DNA of 64,000 bases from Kordia antarctica. Its GTDB lineage: Bacteria > Bacteroidota > Bacteroidia > Flavobacteriales > Flavobacteriaceae. The stretch is taken from assembly GCF_009901525.1 (NCBI RefSeq), contig NZ_CP019288.1, forward strand, positions 4,059,501-4,123,500, read 5' to 3'. Below, piece after piece: positions 44,572 through 53,653 of the stretch. The position numbers and the translations under genes were made by a program. Position 1 is the stretch's first letter; every line of letters begins with the position of its first letter. The notes below the pieces were generated by a model. That model did no database searches. It was not told the DNA's origin and worked only from the letters and a program-made list of their open reading frames with translations.

Positions 44572-47223
44572 ATGGAAATAAGAAGTATAAATGCAATGAG
44601 AGGACCAAATTATTGGTCAGTGAGAAGACATAAATTGATTGTAATGGTTTTAGACTTGCAAGAGATGGAACAATCTCCAACCAATAAAGTTGATGGTTTT
44701 GGAGATCGATTAAAAGCGATGTTTCCATCCATGTATTCGCACAGATGTTCTGAAGGTTGTGAAGGTGGGTTTTTTATGCGTGTCGATGAAGGAACTTGGA
44801 TGGGACACGTAATTGAGCATATTGCACTAGAAATTCAGACCTTGGCGGGAATGGACACAGGTTTCGGAAGAACTCGTGGATACGGAGAAGAAGGTGTGTA
44901 CAATGTAGTTTTCTCCTATATGGAAGAAAAAGTTGGACGTTTTGCGGCAAAAGCATCAGTTCGTGTCTGTGAAGCTTTAATTTCTGGAGAAACCTACGAT
45001 CTATCGGAAGATATTCAAGAAATGCGCGAAATTCGTGAAGAAGAACGTTTAGGGCCAAGTACAGGTTCTATTGTTGAAGAAGCAGTAGCGAGAGGAATTC
45101 CTTGGATTCGACTGAATAAATATTCGTTATGTCAATTAGGATATGGCGCTAACCAAAAGCGAATTCAGGCAACTGTAACAAGTGAAACCAGTAATATAGG
45201 TGTTGAAATTGCATGCGATAAAGAAGATACCAAATATTTATTGGAGCAAGCAGAAGTAGCGGTGCCAAGAGGTGAAATTATTCGCAGAGAAAGTGGTTTG
45301 GAAGAAGCATGTCGTTATGTAGGTTTTCCTTTAGTGGTAAAACCTGTGAGTGGAAATCACGGAAGAGGAATTACAGTTGATGTCAATACACTTGAAGAAG
45401 CAATCGTAGCTTTTAAAGCTGCGCAAGAAGTTTCTCGATCTGTCATTATAGAAAAATTTGTCACTGGAGATGATTATCGTTTGTTAGTGATTAATAATGT
45501 ATTAGTCGCTGCAGCTAAAAGAACGCCAGCGCATGTTGTGGGAGACGGAAAATCTACAATTCAACAATTAGTTGACAAAGTAAATGAAGATCCGCGTCGT
45601 GGTTATGGACACGAAGAAGTGTTAACCATGATTAAAATCAATGATCTTACCGAAACCTTAATTGCTGATAAAGGATATACCTTAGAAACAGTTTTAGAAA
45701 AAGATGAGGTTATGATTTTGAAAGACACGGCAAACCTAAGTACAGGTGGAACTGCCGAAGATGTAACTGATATTGTGCATCCTGCAAATGTATTTATGGC
45801 AGAACGAATTTCTAAAATTATTGACTTAGATATTTGCGGAATTGACGTCATGACATCTGACATTAGTAAACCATTAGAAGATACAGGCGGCGCAGTTTTA
45901 GAAGTAAATGCTGGTCCAGGATTCAGAATGCACTTAGCGCCAACTGAAGGATTACCGAGAAATGTTGCAGCGCCCGTAATTGATAAATTATTTCCTCCAG
46001 GATCAACATCAAGAATTCCTATTGTTGCCATTTCTGGAACGAATGGAAAAACAACTACGACACGTTTGATTGCTCATATGGCAAAAATGAAAGGTTATAA
46101 AGTTGGATATACTACAAGTGATGGTGTGTACATTCAAAACCGATTGTTGATGAAAGGAGATTGTACTGGACCATCAAGTGCAGAATTTGTATTGAAAGAT
46201 CCAACGGTAAATTTTGCAGTGTTAGAGTCCGCTCGTGGCGGATTGTTGCGCGCAGGTTTAGGATTCAAAAATTGTGATATTGGTATTGTAACCAACGTTG
46301 CAGCCGATCATTTAGGATTGAAAGGAATTCATACCATAGAACAATTAGCAAAAGTAAAAGGAGTAATTCCTGAAACTGTGTTGCCAGAAGGAACAGCAAT
46401 TTTAAATGCAGATGACGATTTAGTCTATGCAATGCGTAAAAGCGTAGAATGTAACGTAGCATTATTCTCTTTGGATGAAAATAATCCAAGAATAAAAGCG
46501 ATGCAAAAACGTGGCGGAATTTCTGCAATTTACGAAAATGGATACATTACAATATGTAGAGGCGAATGGAAAATGCGTGTTATAAAAGCCGTAAATGTTC
46601 CGTTGACTTTTGGTGGAAAAGCAACCTTTATGATTCAAAATGTATTGCCAGCAGTTATTACAGCTTATATAAAAGGATTTACGCTAGACGATATGCGAGT
46701 TGCATTGGAAACTTTTATTCCTTCCGCATCGCAAACACCAGGACGTTTGAATTTATTCAAGTTTAAGAATTTTCAAATTTTATTGGATTATGCACACAAC
46801 GCAGCCGGAATGCGTGCTTTGAAACAGTTTACCGATAATTTAGACGCAACTGTGAAAGTTGGAATTATTGCAGGAATTGGTGATAGAAGAGAAGAAGATA
46901 ATAAAGAAATGGGCGGAATTGCCGCTGAAATGTTCGATGAAATAATTATTCGTCAAGACAAAAATTTGCGTGGAAAAACGGAAGAGGAATTGATTAAAAT
47001 GTTGAATGATGGAATTAAAATACACGATCCAAATAAGAAGATAACGATCATTCCTTCGGAAAAAGAAGCGATTTTGTTCGCTGTCAAAAATGCAAAAAAA
47101 GGCGCGCTTATTGTATTGTGTAGTGATGTGGTTCCTGATGCTTTAGATTTAGTCAAGAAACTCAAAGAAGAGGAAGCCAATGATTTGTATGACTTTACAC
47201 CAGACGATATTCCAAATTTATAA
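44572..47223 (+). CDS. cphA: Cyanophycin synthetase
   Basis: 883 residues, the usual CphA length. N-terminal domain (1-160) starts MEIRSINAMRGPNYWS; ATP-grasp domain (about 215-475) with PLVVKPVSGNHGRGI and EVNAGPGFRMHLAP; Mur-ligase-like domain with P-loop SGTNGKTTTTRL near 488-499 and DYAHNAAGMRALK. The two ATP sites add Asp to the backbone and Arg to its side chains. A TATATTTA box at 44510-44517 may be the -7 element. Terminated by the hairpin at 47242. Confidence 0.96.
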   Translation: MEIRSINAMRGPNYWSVRRHKLIVMVLDLQEMEQSPTNKVDGFGDRLKAMFPSMYSHRCSEGCEGGFFMRVDEGTWMGHVIEHIALEIQTLAGMDTGFGRTRGYGEEGVYNVVFSYMEEKVGRFAAKASVRVCEALISGETYDLSEDIQEMREIREEERLGPSTGSIVEEAVARGIPWIRLNKYSLCQLGYGANQKRIQATVTSETSNIGVEIACDKEDTKYLLEQAEVAVPRGEIIRRESGLEEACRYVGFPLVVKPVSGNHGRGITVDVNTLEEAIVAFKAAQEVSRSVIIEKFVTGDDYRLLVINNVLVAAAKRTPAHVVGDGKSTIQQLVDKVNEDPRRGYGHEEVLTMIKINDLTETLIADKGYTLETVLEKDEVMILKDTANLSTGGTAEDVTDIVHPANVFMAERISKIIDLDICGIDVMTSDISKPLEDTGGAVLEVNAGPGFRMHLAPTEGLPRNVAAPVIDKLFPPGSTSRIPIVAISGTNGKTTTTRLIAHMAKMKGYKVGYTTSDGVYIQNRLLMKGDCTGPSSAEFVLKDPTVNFAVLESARGGLLRAGLGFKNCDIGIVTNVAADHLGLKGIHTIEQLAKVKGVIPETVLPEGTAILNADDDLVYAMRKSVECNVALFSLDENNPRIKAMQKRGGISAIYENGYITICRGEWKMRVIKAVNVPLTFGGKATFMIQNVLPAVITAYIKGFTLDDMRVALETFIPSASQTPGRLNLFKFKNFQILLDYAHNAAGMRALKQFTDNLDATVKVGIIAGIGDRREEDNKEMGGIAAEMFDEIIIRQDKNLRGKTEEELIKMLNDGIKIHDPNKKITIIPSEKEAILFAVKNAKKGALIVLCSDVVPDALDLVKKLKEEEANDLYDFTPDDIPNL

Positions 47224-47241
47224 TAAAAACACACTTAAAAG

Positions 47242-47267
47242 CTCTCGAAACTATTCGGGAGTTTTTT
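47242..47267 (+). terminator. Rho-independent terminator after cphA
   Basis: CTCTCGAA and TTCGGGAG pair over 8 bp (one G-T) with a 4-nt loop, then six T. It lies 19 bp after the cphA stop. Confidence 0.85.
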
Positions 47268-47339
47268 GTGAATGTTAAAGTTCCTGTAAAACGTAAAACC
47301 AATTTATGGATTAAAGTTAAATTTGTTAAAATTTTATCA

Positions 47340-48638
47340 ATGTTAAGATTCTTAGTCCCAATCATTTTAATTCTAATTCTAGAACTATATACGTTTTTCT
47401 CTATACGCGCATTAACTAGCAATAAATTCATTCTCATAGGATATTGGATTGTTACATTTGTTATTTACGGAATCATTTTTTATCAAATGAATGTAGCGGA
47501 GCGTGAAGGGCGATTTAGTATTTCTTTAGGATATACCATTGCAATGGCGCTGACTTTTTTGATTCCGAAACTCTTCATTTTAGCCATTTTATTTGTGGAA
47601 GATATTTTCCGCTTTTTCACGTCGTTGTTTAATTATTTTCAACACAACGGAATGACCGTGAGTGAAGCAATTCCTTCACGAAGAAAATTTTTGAGTCAAT
47701 TAGCATTAGGAATTGCCGCAATACCTTTTGCAGGATTTATTTATGGAGTTTTTCAAGGTAGATATAATTACAAAGTCATTAAGCATACGATGTTTTTTGA
47801 TGATTTGCCAGAAGCGTTTGATGGTTATAAACTGACACAAATTTCAGATATTCACTCTGGAAGCTTTGATAATAGAGAAAAAATAGAATATGCTGTTGAT
47901 TTAATTAATGAGCAAAAAAGCGATCTGATTCTGTTTACGGGCGATATTGTAAATGCAGTTGCCGAAGAAATGAATCCTTGGATTGATACGTTTAAACGCT
48001 TAGAAGCAACAGACGGATTGTTTTCTATTTTAGGAAATCATGATTATGGATATTACGCATATGAAGATCAAAAGGATATTGAAGAAAATCATAAAAAAAT
48101 AGAAAAAGTTCATGAAGCAATTGGTTTTGATTTATTGTTGAATGATAAAAGAACGATTGAAAAAAATGGTCAAAAACTAAATATTTTAGGTGTTGAAAAT
48201 TGGGGCGCATCACGCCATTTTCCTAAAAAGGGAAGTTTGCGAGAAGCTTCAAAAGATGTTGCTGATGGCGAATTTAATATATTGATGTCGCATGATCCTT
48301 CTCACTTTGATTATAAAGAAATGGAGGTTCGAACTAAAGAAAGAGAAGATCCAGCAGTTATTACAGACGAACCAAATATTATCAACTTTGAGAAAAAAAT
48401 ACAACTTACGTTAGCAGGACATACACACGGAATGCAGTTTGGAATTGAAATTCCGTTCTTAAATTTAAAATGGAGTCCTGCAAAATATAGATATCCACGT
48501 TGGGCAGGATTGTATGAAGAAGCGGGAAAATACTTGTATGTAAACCGCGGTTTTGGCGTATTGGCGTTTCCAGGACGCGTCGGAATTTGGCCAGAAATTA
48601 CGGTGATAGAGTTGAAAAAACGTAATAAAATAGCATAA
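47340..48638 (+). CDS. Membrane metallophosphoesterase
   Basis: About 432 residues from ATG at 47340 (MLRFLVPIILILILELY); the frame extends upstream to a GTG inside the cphA terminator, which is unlikely. Three to four membrane segments come first, then SRRKFLSQLALGIAAIPFAGF, a Tat-like or anchor motif, and a calcineurin-type catalytic domain with ISDIHSG, FTGDIV, LGNHDYG and GHTHG, which bind two metals. YkuE-type relatives are periplasm-facing and hydrolyse phospho-esters such as lipid phosphates. Substrate unknown. Confidence 0.88.
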   Translation: MLRFLVPIILILILELYTFFSIRALTSNKFILIGYWIVTFVIYGIIFYQMNVAEREGRFSISLGYTIAMALTFLIPKLFILAILFVEDIFRFFTSLFNYFQHNGMTVSEAIPSRRKFLSQLALGIAAIPFAGFIYGVFQGRYNYKVIKHTMFFDDLPEAFDGYKLTQISDIHSGSFDNREKIEYAVDLINEQKSDLILFTGDIVNAVAEEMNPWIDTFKRLEATDGLFSILGNHDYGYYAYEDQKDIEENHKKIEKVHEAIGFDLLLNDKRTIEKNGQKLNILGVENWGASRHFPKKGSLREASKDVADGEFNILMSHDPSHFDYKEMEVRTKEREDPAVITDEPNIINFEKKIQLTLAGHTHGMQFGIEIPFLNLKWSPAKYRYPRWAGLYEEAGKYLYVNRGFGVLAFPGRVGIWPEITVIELKKRNKIA

Positions 48639-48652
48639 TCGCAATAAAATAG

Positions 48653-48660
48653 TACATTTG
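48653..48660 (+). promoter_or_regulatory. Bacteroidota -7 element before thioredoxin-like gene
   Basis: TACATTTG, an exact TAnnTTTG match, 66 bp before the start at 48727. No TTTG box is found at about 20 bp upstream. Confidence 0.45.
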
Positions 48661-48726
48661 TAGCAGCGGTTGCATGTTTTTTTAGTTAAAAATATAGCAA
48701 TTCAATATAAATTTAAACATTCGCTT

Positions 48727-49023
48727 ATGTCAAAATTTGGTGAATTAATTAGTGCAAATATTCCAGTTCTGTTAGATTTTTATACAGAGTGGAATGAGCA
48801 ATCTAAAGAAATGCATGCTGTGTTACGTGATGTAGCGGCTGCAGTTGGTGATCGTGCCAAAGTTATTAAAATAGACGTTGATAAAAATAAAGAATTAGCA
48901 GAAGCTTTACGCGTTAAAGGACTTCCAACACTGATGATTTACAAAGGTGGAGAAATGGTTTGGAGACAAAGCGGTGAACAAGATGCTAATACACTTATTG
49001 GACTGATTACCGAACATGTTTAA
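48727..49023 (+). CDS. Thioredoxin-fold protein without CXXC cysteines
   Basis: 98 residues from ATG at 48727 (MSKFGELIS); the frame opens earlier at 48670 but that extension has no family resemblance. The thioredoxin core is clear: PVLLDFYTEWNEQSKEMH, KVIKIDVDKNKELAEALRVKGLPTLMIYKGGEMVWRQSG, with the cis-Pro in GLPTL. The active-site WCGPC becomes WNEQS, so both redox cysteines are missing. A redox reductase role is ruled out; a binding or chaperone role is possible. Confidence 0.88.
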   Translation: MSKFGELISANIPVLLDFYTEWNEQSKEMHAVLRDVAAAVGDRAKVIKIDVDKNKELAEALRVKGLPTLMIYKGGEMVWRQSGEQDANTLIGLITEHV

Positions 49024-49673
49024 AGCGTTATACGTTCAAATGTATAGCCTAAATTACTAAAATGCTTCAAAACTTTTGGAAGCACAAACTGTAGTTTGTC
49101 ATACGCTTTCAAACTATCATGAAACACCACAATACTTCCTGCTTCTGTAGCGTTGATTACATTTTTGAGACATTTTTCAGGAGTTAATTTTGTGTCAAAG
49201 TCGCCACTTAACACATTCCACATTATAATTTTATAGCCTAAATTCTGAAGCTTCTTTGCGAGTTGAGGTTTCATTTTGCCGTACGGCGGACGAAATAAGT
49301 TTGTAGTTGTCTTTTGTGACGATTTTGAGGCGTTTTCAAGCGTTTCTCTACAAAGTATGCTGTCTGAAATATAAGTTGCCTTAGAAACTTTCCAGGCGTT
49401 TACATGATGTTGTGTATGATTTCCGATGGAATGTCCTTTCGAAATAATGGCATTATAAATTTTTGGATGCTTCCGAACATTATCGCCAATACAAAAAAAA
49501 GTAGCTTTTGCATTATAGATGGCAAGTTGTTCCAAAACCCACGGAGTTACTATTGGAATTGGTCCGTCATCAAAAGTAAGATAGATTTTTTTCTCGGTAA
49601 CTGAAAACTCCCATACTAGCGATGGAAAGATCCATTTAGCCAGTTTGGGAGTTTTTACAGTATAAAATTTCAT
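49020..49673 (-). CDS. Polysaccharide deacetylase (NodB homology) family protein
   Basis: 217 residues. CE4 motifs are complete: KIYLTFDDGP (residues 28-37), HSIGNHTQHH (zinc HxxxH pair), RPPYGK, and IVVFHDS for the C-terminal histidine. The likely substrate is an N-acetylated glycan such as peptidoglycan or chitooligosaccharide. A classical signal peptide is not visible. It converges on and overlaps the thioredoxin-like gene by 4 bp and lies 12 bp downstream of the DUF2723 gene. Confidence 0.9.
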   Translation of the reverse strand: MKFYTVKTPKLAKWIFPSLVWEFSVTEKKIYLTFDDGPIPIVTPWVLEQLAIYNAKATFFCIGDNVRKHPKIYNAIISKGHSIGNHTQHHVNAWKVSKATYISDSILCRETLENASKSSQKTTTNLFRPPYGKMKPQLAKKLQNLGYKIIMWNVLSGDFDTKLTPEKCLKNVINATEAGSIVVFHDSLKAYDKLQFVLPKVLKHFSNLGYTFERITL

Positions 49674-49685
49674 GAGAAAAAGTGA

Positions 49686-52600
49686 TTACTCTTCTAGATC
49701 GTCAAAAAGATCCTTAAATTCATTAACATAGCTTTGAAAAATCATGCTTTCTTTCTCTAACAGTTCTTTTTGATCATTTGCATCAAGCAATCCGATTAAG
49801 CTTTTATATTTTTCTAAATACCCGTAAATTTCTTCAATGTCATCGTATTTTTGACTCAGTTTTACGCTTTTATAATAGTCTAAATATTCAAGGTATTTGG
49901 TTTTCACCTGATTGTAAACAGCAATTGCTTTTTCAGTTTTTCCAATTTTGAAATATCCATCAATGAATGGTTCTGTGAAAATGTAATATCCAAAATATTT
50001 AATCGGCATTTTCTCAAGTGCCAAATCAATAATAGTTTCGGCTTTATCGTTTTTACCTTCTTTCACTAATTGCTCTACCAATTTCGCCAAATTTGTTCTG
50101 TACGAAATACTTTGTCTACGTGTTTGTGGATCGTGGTAAATGTCGTCACTATCAGAATTTCCCCAATCCCAAGTCATTACGTTATCATACATTAAATCTG
50201 TATTCACGCGTCCCATATCGTAATTGCTAGGTAGTTTTGTTTCAATCGGAATCAATTTGTAGACTAAACCATCTAACTGAAGAAAATCTTTCATCCAAAT
50301 ATATTCTGCTTTGTCAAAACTTCCACCTGTAAAGTAAATTGGGCGTTTCCAATCGTTTTGGTTCAAGATGTCAAGCATCATTAAATTGTTTTTATAAATC
50401 GCTGTTTTAGGCAATTCAATATCAATATGATCAACCATTAAATGACGATCTTCAGGACTCACATATTTTGCAGCATTTTCCTTGTTTACAGGAACTCTAA
50501 TTTTTGTTACTGGATAATAGGTGAGATTTCGTTGACTCGCTGGCATATCAGGATCTTCTACATCGTAAACTTCATCGATTAAGTATCCGTATTTTGTTTC
50601 TTTCTTGTCGCTTAAAACCCATTTCATAAATCGATCTAATTCCCAAACCGTACTATCTGGAACTGATGGATGACGTTCATAACGAATATAATTCCGTGTT
50701 CCGTGTTTATATTTATCATGCGTCATTTCAGAAGGAACTGCTTCGCTTGTGTAAACTTTTCGTTTCATTTGGTCAATGTACCAATCGGTGCCTAGCAAAC
50801 TTGTGTTAATGGTTCGTACATCTGTTCTAAAACCTTCAACATCTTGTGCATACCAAAGTGCAAAAGAATCATTGTCTCCAATGGTAAAAATCATGGAGCC
50901 AGCATCTTCTTCAATAGAATTTAAGTATGCTTTTGCGGTAGATTGCGCTGTATATCGATTAGATCTGTCATGATCGTCCCAGTTTTGAGCCACCATGAGT
51001 AATGGAACTGCTAACAATGCAACAATTGTAACGGCGCTTGCTGCAATTTTTCCATCGAGATATGTTCGTAATGAATCGAATAGTGCATAAACACCATATC
51101 CAATCCAAATGGCAAATACGTAAAATGAACCTACCAAGGCGTAATCACGTTCTCTTGGTTCAAAAGGACGTTCACTCAGAAATATTTTTAGGGCTAATCC
51201 TGTGAACAGGAAAAATACAAGTAACACCCAAAATTGTTTTGGCGCGCGCATTAATAAAAATATAAAACCTATAATTCCTAAAATTAATGGCAAGAAATAA
51301 TACGTATTGCGAGCCTTATTGTTGGAAACGTCAGATGGTAAATTATCTTGTGAAGCACCTAAATGGATTTCATCAATAAAATTAATTCCGCTAATCCAAT
51401 TTCCGTGATTGTCTAATTTTCCTTGAATATCATCTTGTCTTCCAACAAAATTCCACATGAAATAACGCCAATACATATGTCCCATTTGGTAGTTAAGCAT
51501 GTAGTGTAAGTTAGTTCCAAAAGACGGCGGAATCACATTCACATATTCTCTAATTTTCCTCAAATAACTTTCGTAATCTTCTGCGTAAATTTCTCCGTTA
51601 GCAGCTCGTTTTTGGAAATCTCTGATAATTTCAGAAATTTCTTTATTATTTCGATATTCAGGTTTTAGCTCAATTTCTAACAAACCACTGTATTCCATAT
51701 AATTTACCGCATTGTCTGAACTCCACATACGTGGTAAAAAACCTCTGTGGCTACTATCAGAATTCTGCTTGGCACCTTTCCATAGGTTTACAATCTTATA
51801 TTTCCCTAATACTTCATCTTTTTCATATTTCGGTTTGTCGTCTACATATGGTTCCTCTGCATCGAGTCCTCCATAAACATCTGTATACATTGGTCCATAC
51901 AAGACATGTGTTTCTGGATATTGTTCTAAATTGTAATATGCTATCAACGAACGTGCATCTGAAGGATCATTTTCATTAATCACTGTATTTGCATTGGCAC
52001 GAATCGGAATCATTAACCAAGTAGAAAAACCTACTAAAATAAATGCCAAACAGAGCGTAATTGTATTTAATAAACGATAATTTTTCTTCTTTGTATAATT
52101 TAAGGCAAAATAGAATATTGCTATAAAAAATAATCCTGCCATAATATATCCGGTGTTAAAAGGCATTCCGAACGTATTCACAAAAAATATTTCCATTCCC
52201 CAAAAAAAGCTCAATGTTGTTGGTGGAATAATTTTAAACACAAAAAATAATACGGCAACCGAAATCACGTTTGCAATTATAAATCCTTCTATGGTAACAG
52301 TTTTGTAATTTTTAAAATAATAAATCATTCCAAGCGCAGGAATCGTTAATAATCCCATTAAGTGAACTCCGAAAGCGAGTCCAATGATCAAAGACATCAA
52401 TACTAACCATCTGTCTCCTCGCGGCTTGTGCATTTCATCTGCCCAACGCAATGCCATCCAAAATAGAATAGACATTAAGCAGATTGCCATTGCATATACT
52501 TCAGCTTCTACGGCGCTAAACCAAAAACTATCTGAAAATGAAAATGTTAGCGAGCCAACCAATCCACTTCCTAGTATAGCAATTTTTTTTCCAAGTGTAA

Positions 52601-52973
52601 ATTCTGGTTCTATTTCTGCTTCTCCATATTTCGGATTTGGCAATTTCTTTAAAGCAACTTTTTTAACTAAATTCGTAATTGACCAAAACATAAACAGAAT
52701 TGTAAAAGCACTTGAAAGTACAGATACGAAATTTACCGTAATGGCAATATTTTCAGCACTTGTAGCAAACGTAGCAAAAACTGCACCCATCATTTGGAAA
52801 AATGGCGCTCCTGGCGGATGTCCTACTTGAAGTTTTGCTGATGTGGCTATATATTCTGCACAATCCCAATAACTAGCGGTCGGTTCAACCGTTAAGCTAA
52901 AAGTAATTAATGCTATAAAAAAAACTGTCCATCCTAGGATGGTGTTCCATTTTTTAAAATTTAAAGAAGTCAT
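49686..52973 (-). CDS. DUF2723 membrane protein, GT117/TMEM260-like glycosyltransferase
   Basis: 1095 residues. The first half has about twelve membrane segments; the catalytic GT-C loop after segment one is ASYWDCAEYIATSAKLQVGHPPGAP with Asp37 and Glu40. A large soluble part follows (about 650-1095), with YKHGTRNYIRYER and a helical TPR-like C-terminus (about 960-1090). TMEM260 relatives O-mannosylate protein domains outside the cytosol. In Bacteroidota this points to protein O-glycosylation in the periplasm. Upstream is a tRNA gene, so it probably has its own promoter. Confidence 0.85.
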   Translation of the reverse strand: MTSLNFKKWNTILGWTVFFIALITFSLTVEPTASYWDCAEYIATSAKLQVGHPPGAPFFQMMGAVFATFATSAENIAITVNFVSVLSSAFTILFMFWSITNLVKKVALKKLPNPKYGEAEIEPEFTLGKKIAILGSGLVGSLTFSFSDSFWFSAVEAEVYAMAICLMSILFWMALRWADEMHKPRGDRWLVLMSLIIGLAFGVHLMGLLTIPALGMIYYFKNYKTVTIEGFIIANVISVAVLFFVFKIIPPTTLSFFWGMEIFFVNTFGMPFNTGYIMAGLFFIAIFYFALNYTKKKNYRLLNTITLCLAFILVGFSTWLMIPIRANANTVINENDPSDARSLIAYYNLEQYPETHVLYGPMYTDVYGGLDAEEPYVDDKPKYEKDEVLGKYKIVNLWKGAKQNSDSSHRGFLPRMWSSDNAVNYMEYSGLLEIELKPEYRNNKEISEIIRDFQKRAANGEIYAEDYESYLRKIREYVNVIPPSFGTNLHYMLNYQMGHMYWRYFMWNFVGRQDDIQGKLDNHGNWISGINFIDEIHLGASQDNLPSDVSNNKARNTYYFLPLILGIIGFIFLLMRAPKQFWVLLVFFLFTGLALKIFLSERPFEPRERDYALVGSFYVFAIWIGYGVYALFDSLRTYLDGKIAASAVTIVALLAVPLLMVAQNWDDHDRSNRYTAQSTAKAYLNSIEEDAGSMIFTIGDNDSFALWYAQDVEGFRTDVRTINTSLLGTDWYIDQMKRKVYTSEAVPSEMTHDKYKHGTRNYIRYERHPSVPDSTVWELDRFMKWVLSDKKETKYGYLIDEVYDVEDPDMPASQRNLTYYPVTKIRVPVNKENAAKYVSPEDRHLMVDHIDIELPKTAIYKNNLMMLDILNQNDWKRPIYFTGGSFDKAEYIWMKDFLQLDGLVYKLIPIETKLPSNYDMGRVNTDLMYDNVMTWDWGNSDSDDIYHDPQTRRQSISYRTNLAKLVEQLVKEGKNDKAETIIDLALEKMPIKYFGYYIFTEPFIDGYFKIGKTEKAIAVYNQVKTKYLEYLDYYKSVKLSQKYDDIEEIYGYLEKYKSLIGLLDANDQKELLEKESMIFQSYVNEFKDLFDDLEE

Positions 52974-53084
52974 GTATATGCTTTTAAATAGGACTAACGG
53001 CGAATTTAAGAATTTATAATATATGAAGTGTATTTTTTTAGAAAACGTTAAGAATCATTTTATTTAAAAAAATCAAAAAAAATG

Positions 53085-53115
53085 TTTGCTCAATTCAAAC
53101 TTTGTTTTAAATTTG
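53085..53115 (+). promoter_or_regulatory. Bacteroidota promoter for tRNA-Gln
   Basis: TTTG at 53085-53088, 19-bp spacer, TAAATTTG at 53108-53115, 17 bp before the tRNA. It fits the consensus exactly. Confidence 0.75.
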
Positions 53116-53132
53116 CAACCGCATTAAAGCAT

Positions 53133-53205
53133 TGGCCCATGGTGTAACTGGCAACACGTCTGTTTTTGGTACAGAAGAGTCTAGGTTCGAGCCCTAGTGG
53201 GCCAA
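53133..53205 (+). tRNA. tRNA-Gln(TTG)
   Basis: 73 nt. Acceptor stem TGGCCCA/TGGGCCA pairs over 7 bp; D-stem GTGT/ACAC; anticodon stem TCTGT/ACAGA around loop TTTTGGT with anticodon TTG (codon CAA); T-arm CTAGG-TTCGAGC-CCTAG; discriminator A. The 3' CCA is not encoded. Confidence 0.95.
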
Positions 53206-53208
53206 CGG

Positions 53209-53240
53209 AAAGCTCCTTTCAACACGAAAGGAGCTTTTTT
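53209..53240 (+). terminator. Rho-independent terminator after tRNA-Gln
   Basis: AAAGCTCCTTTC and GAAAGGAGCTTT pair over 12 bp with a 5-nt loop, followed by T residues. Confidence 0.93.
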
Positions 53241-53653
53241 ATTTTCATAATACTTTCCTTAAACATCTTCAAATTATACAAAAAAAGCCGCGCAATTCAT
53301 TCAAAATGAGCTTCAATGAATTTCTGCGTAAAAAAAACTTTCTTTCTTCAAAAGGATTTTCAGCTGATAAATAAACATTCTTAAACAAATTTCAACGAAA
53401 GTAATTTGGATAAATAATATTGCTTTTTGATACTTTTAAACATATAATTTGTTAAAAGTGAATCTATTTTTTATACATAACAATTTTAAAATGAGTTATT
53501 TAATGTGTTAGCGTGTTAATATTAATACATTTATTTTCAAAATTAATAGTAATACTATTATATTTGCGGTCATAAATATTAAAAAGGTGAACTGTTGACA
53601 ATTTCATCGTATATTCACCAACCAAAAAAGTGAACGCTTTTAATGTAAAAAAC
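53241..53653. other. 413-bp intergenic stretch with probable promoter of the transporter operon
   Basis: AT-rich and without coding sequence. TATATTTG at 53559-53566 is an exact -7 element, 87 bp before the preferred ATG of the ABC gene; a TTTG box at the right distance is not present (TTTTC near 53535). Nothing else is recognised. Confidence 0.5.

Noticed and set aside
44456-44728. Antisense open frame across the start of cphA
   Set aside because: Complement of conserved cphA coding sequence, no ribosome-binding site or family pattern.
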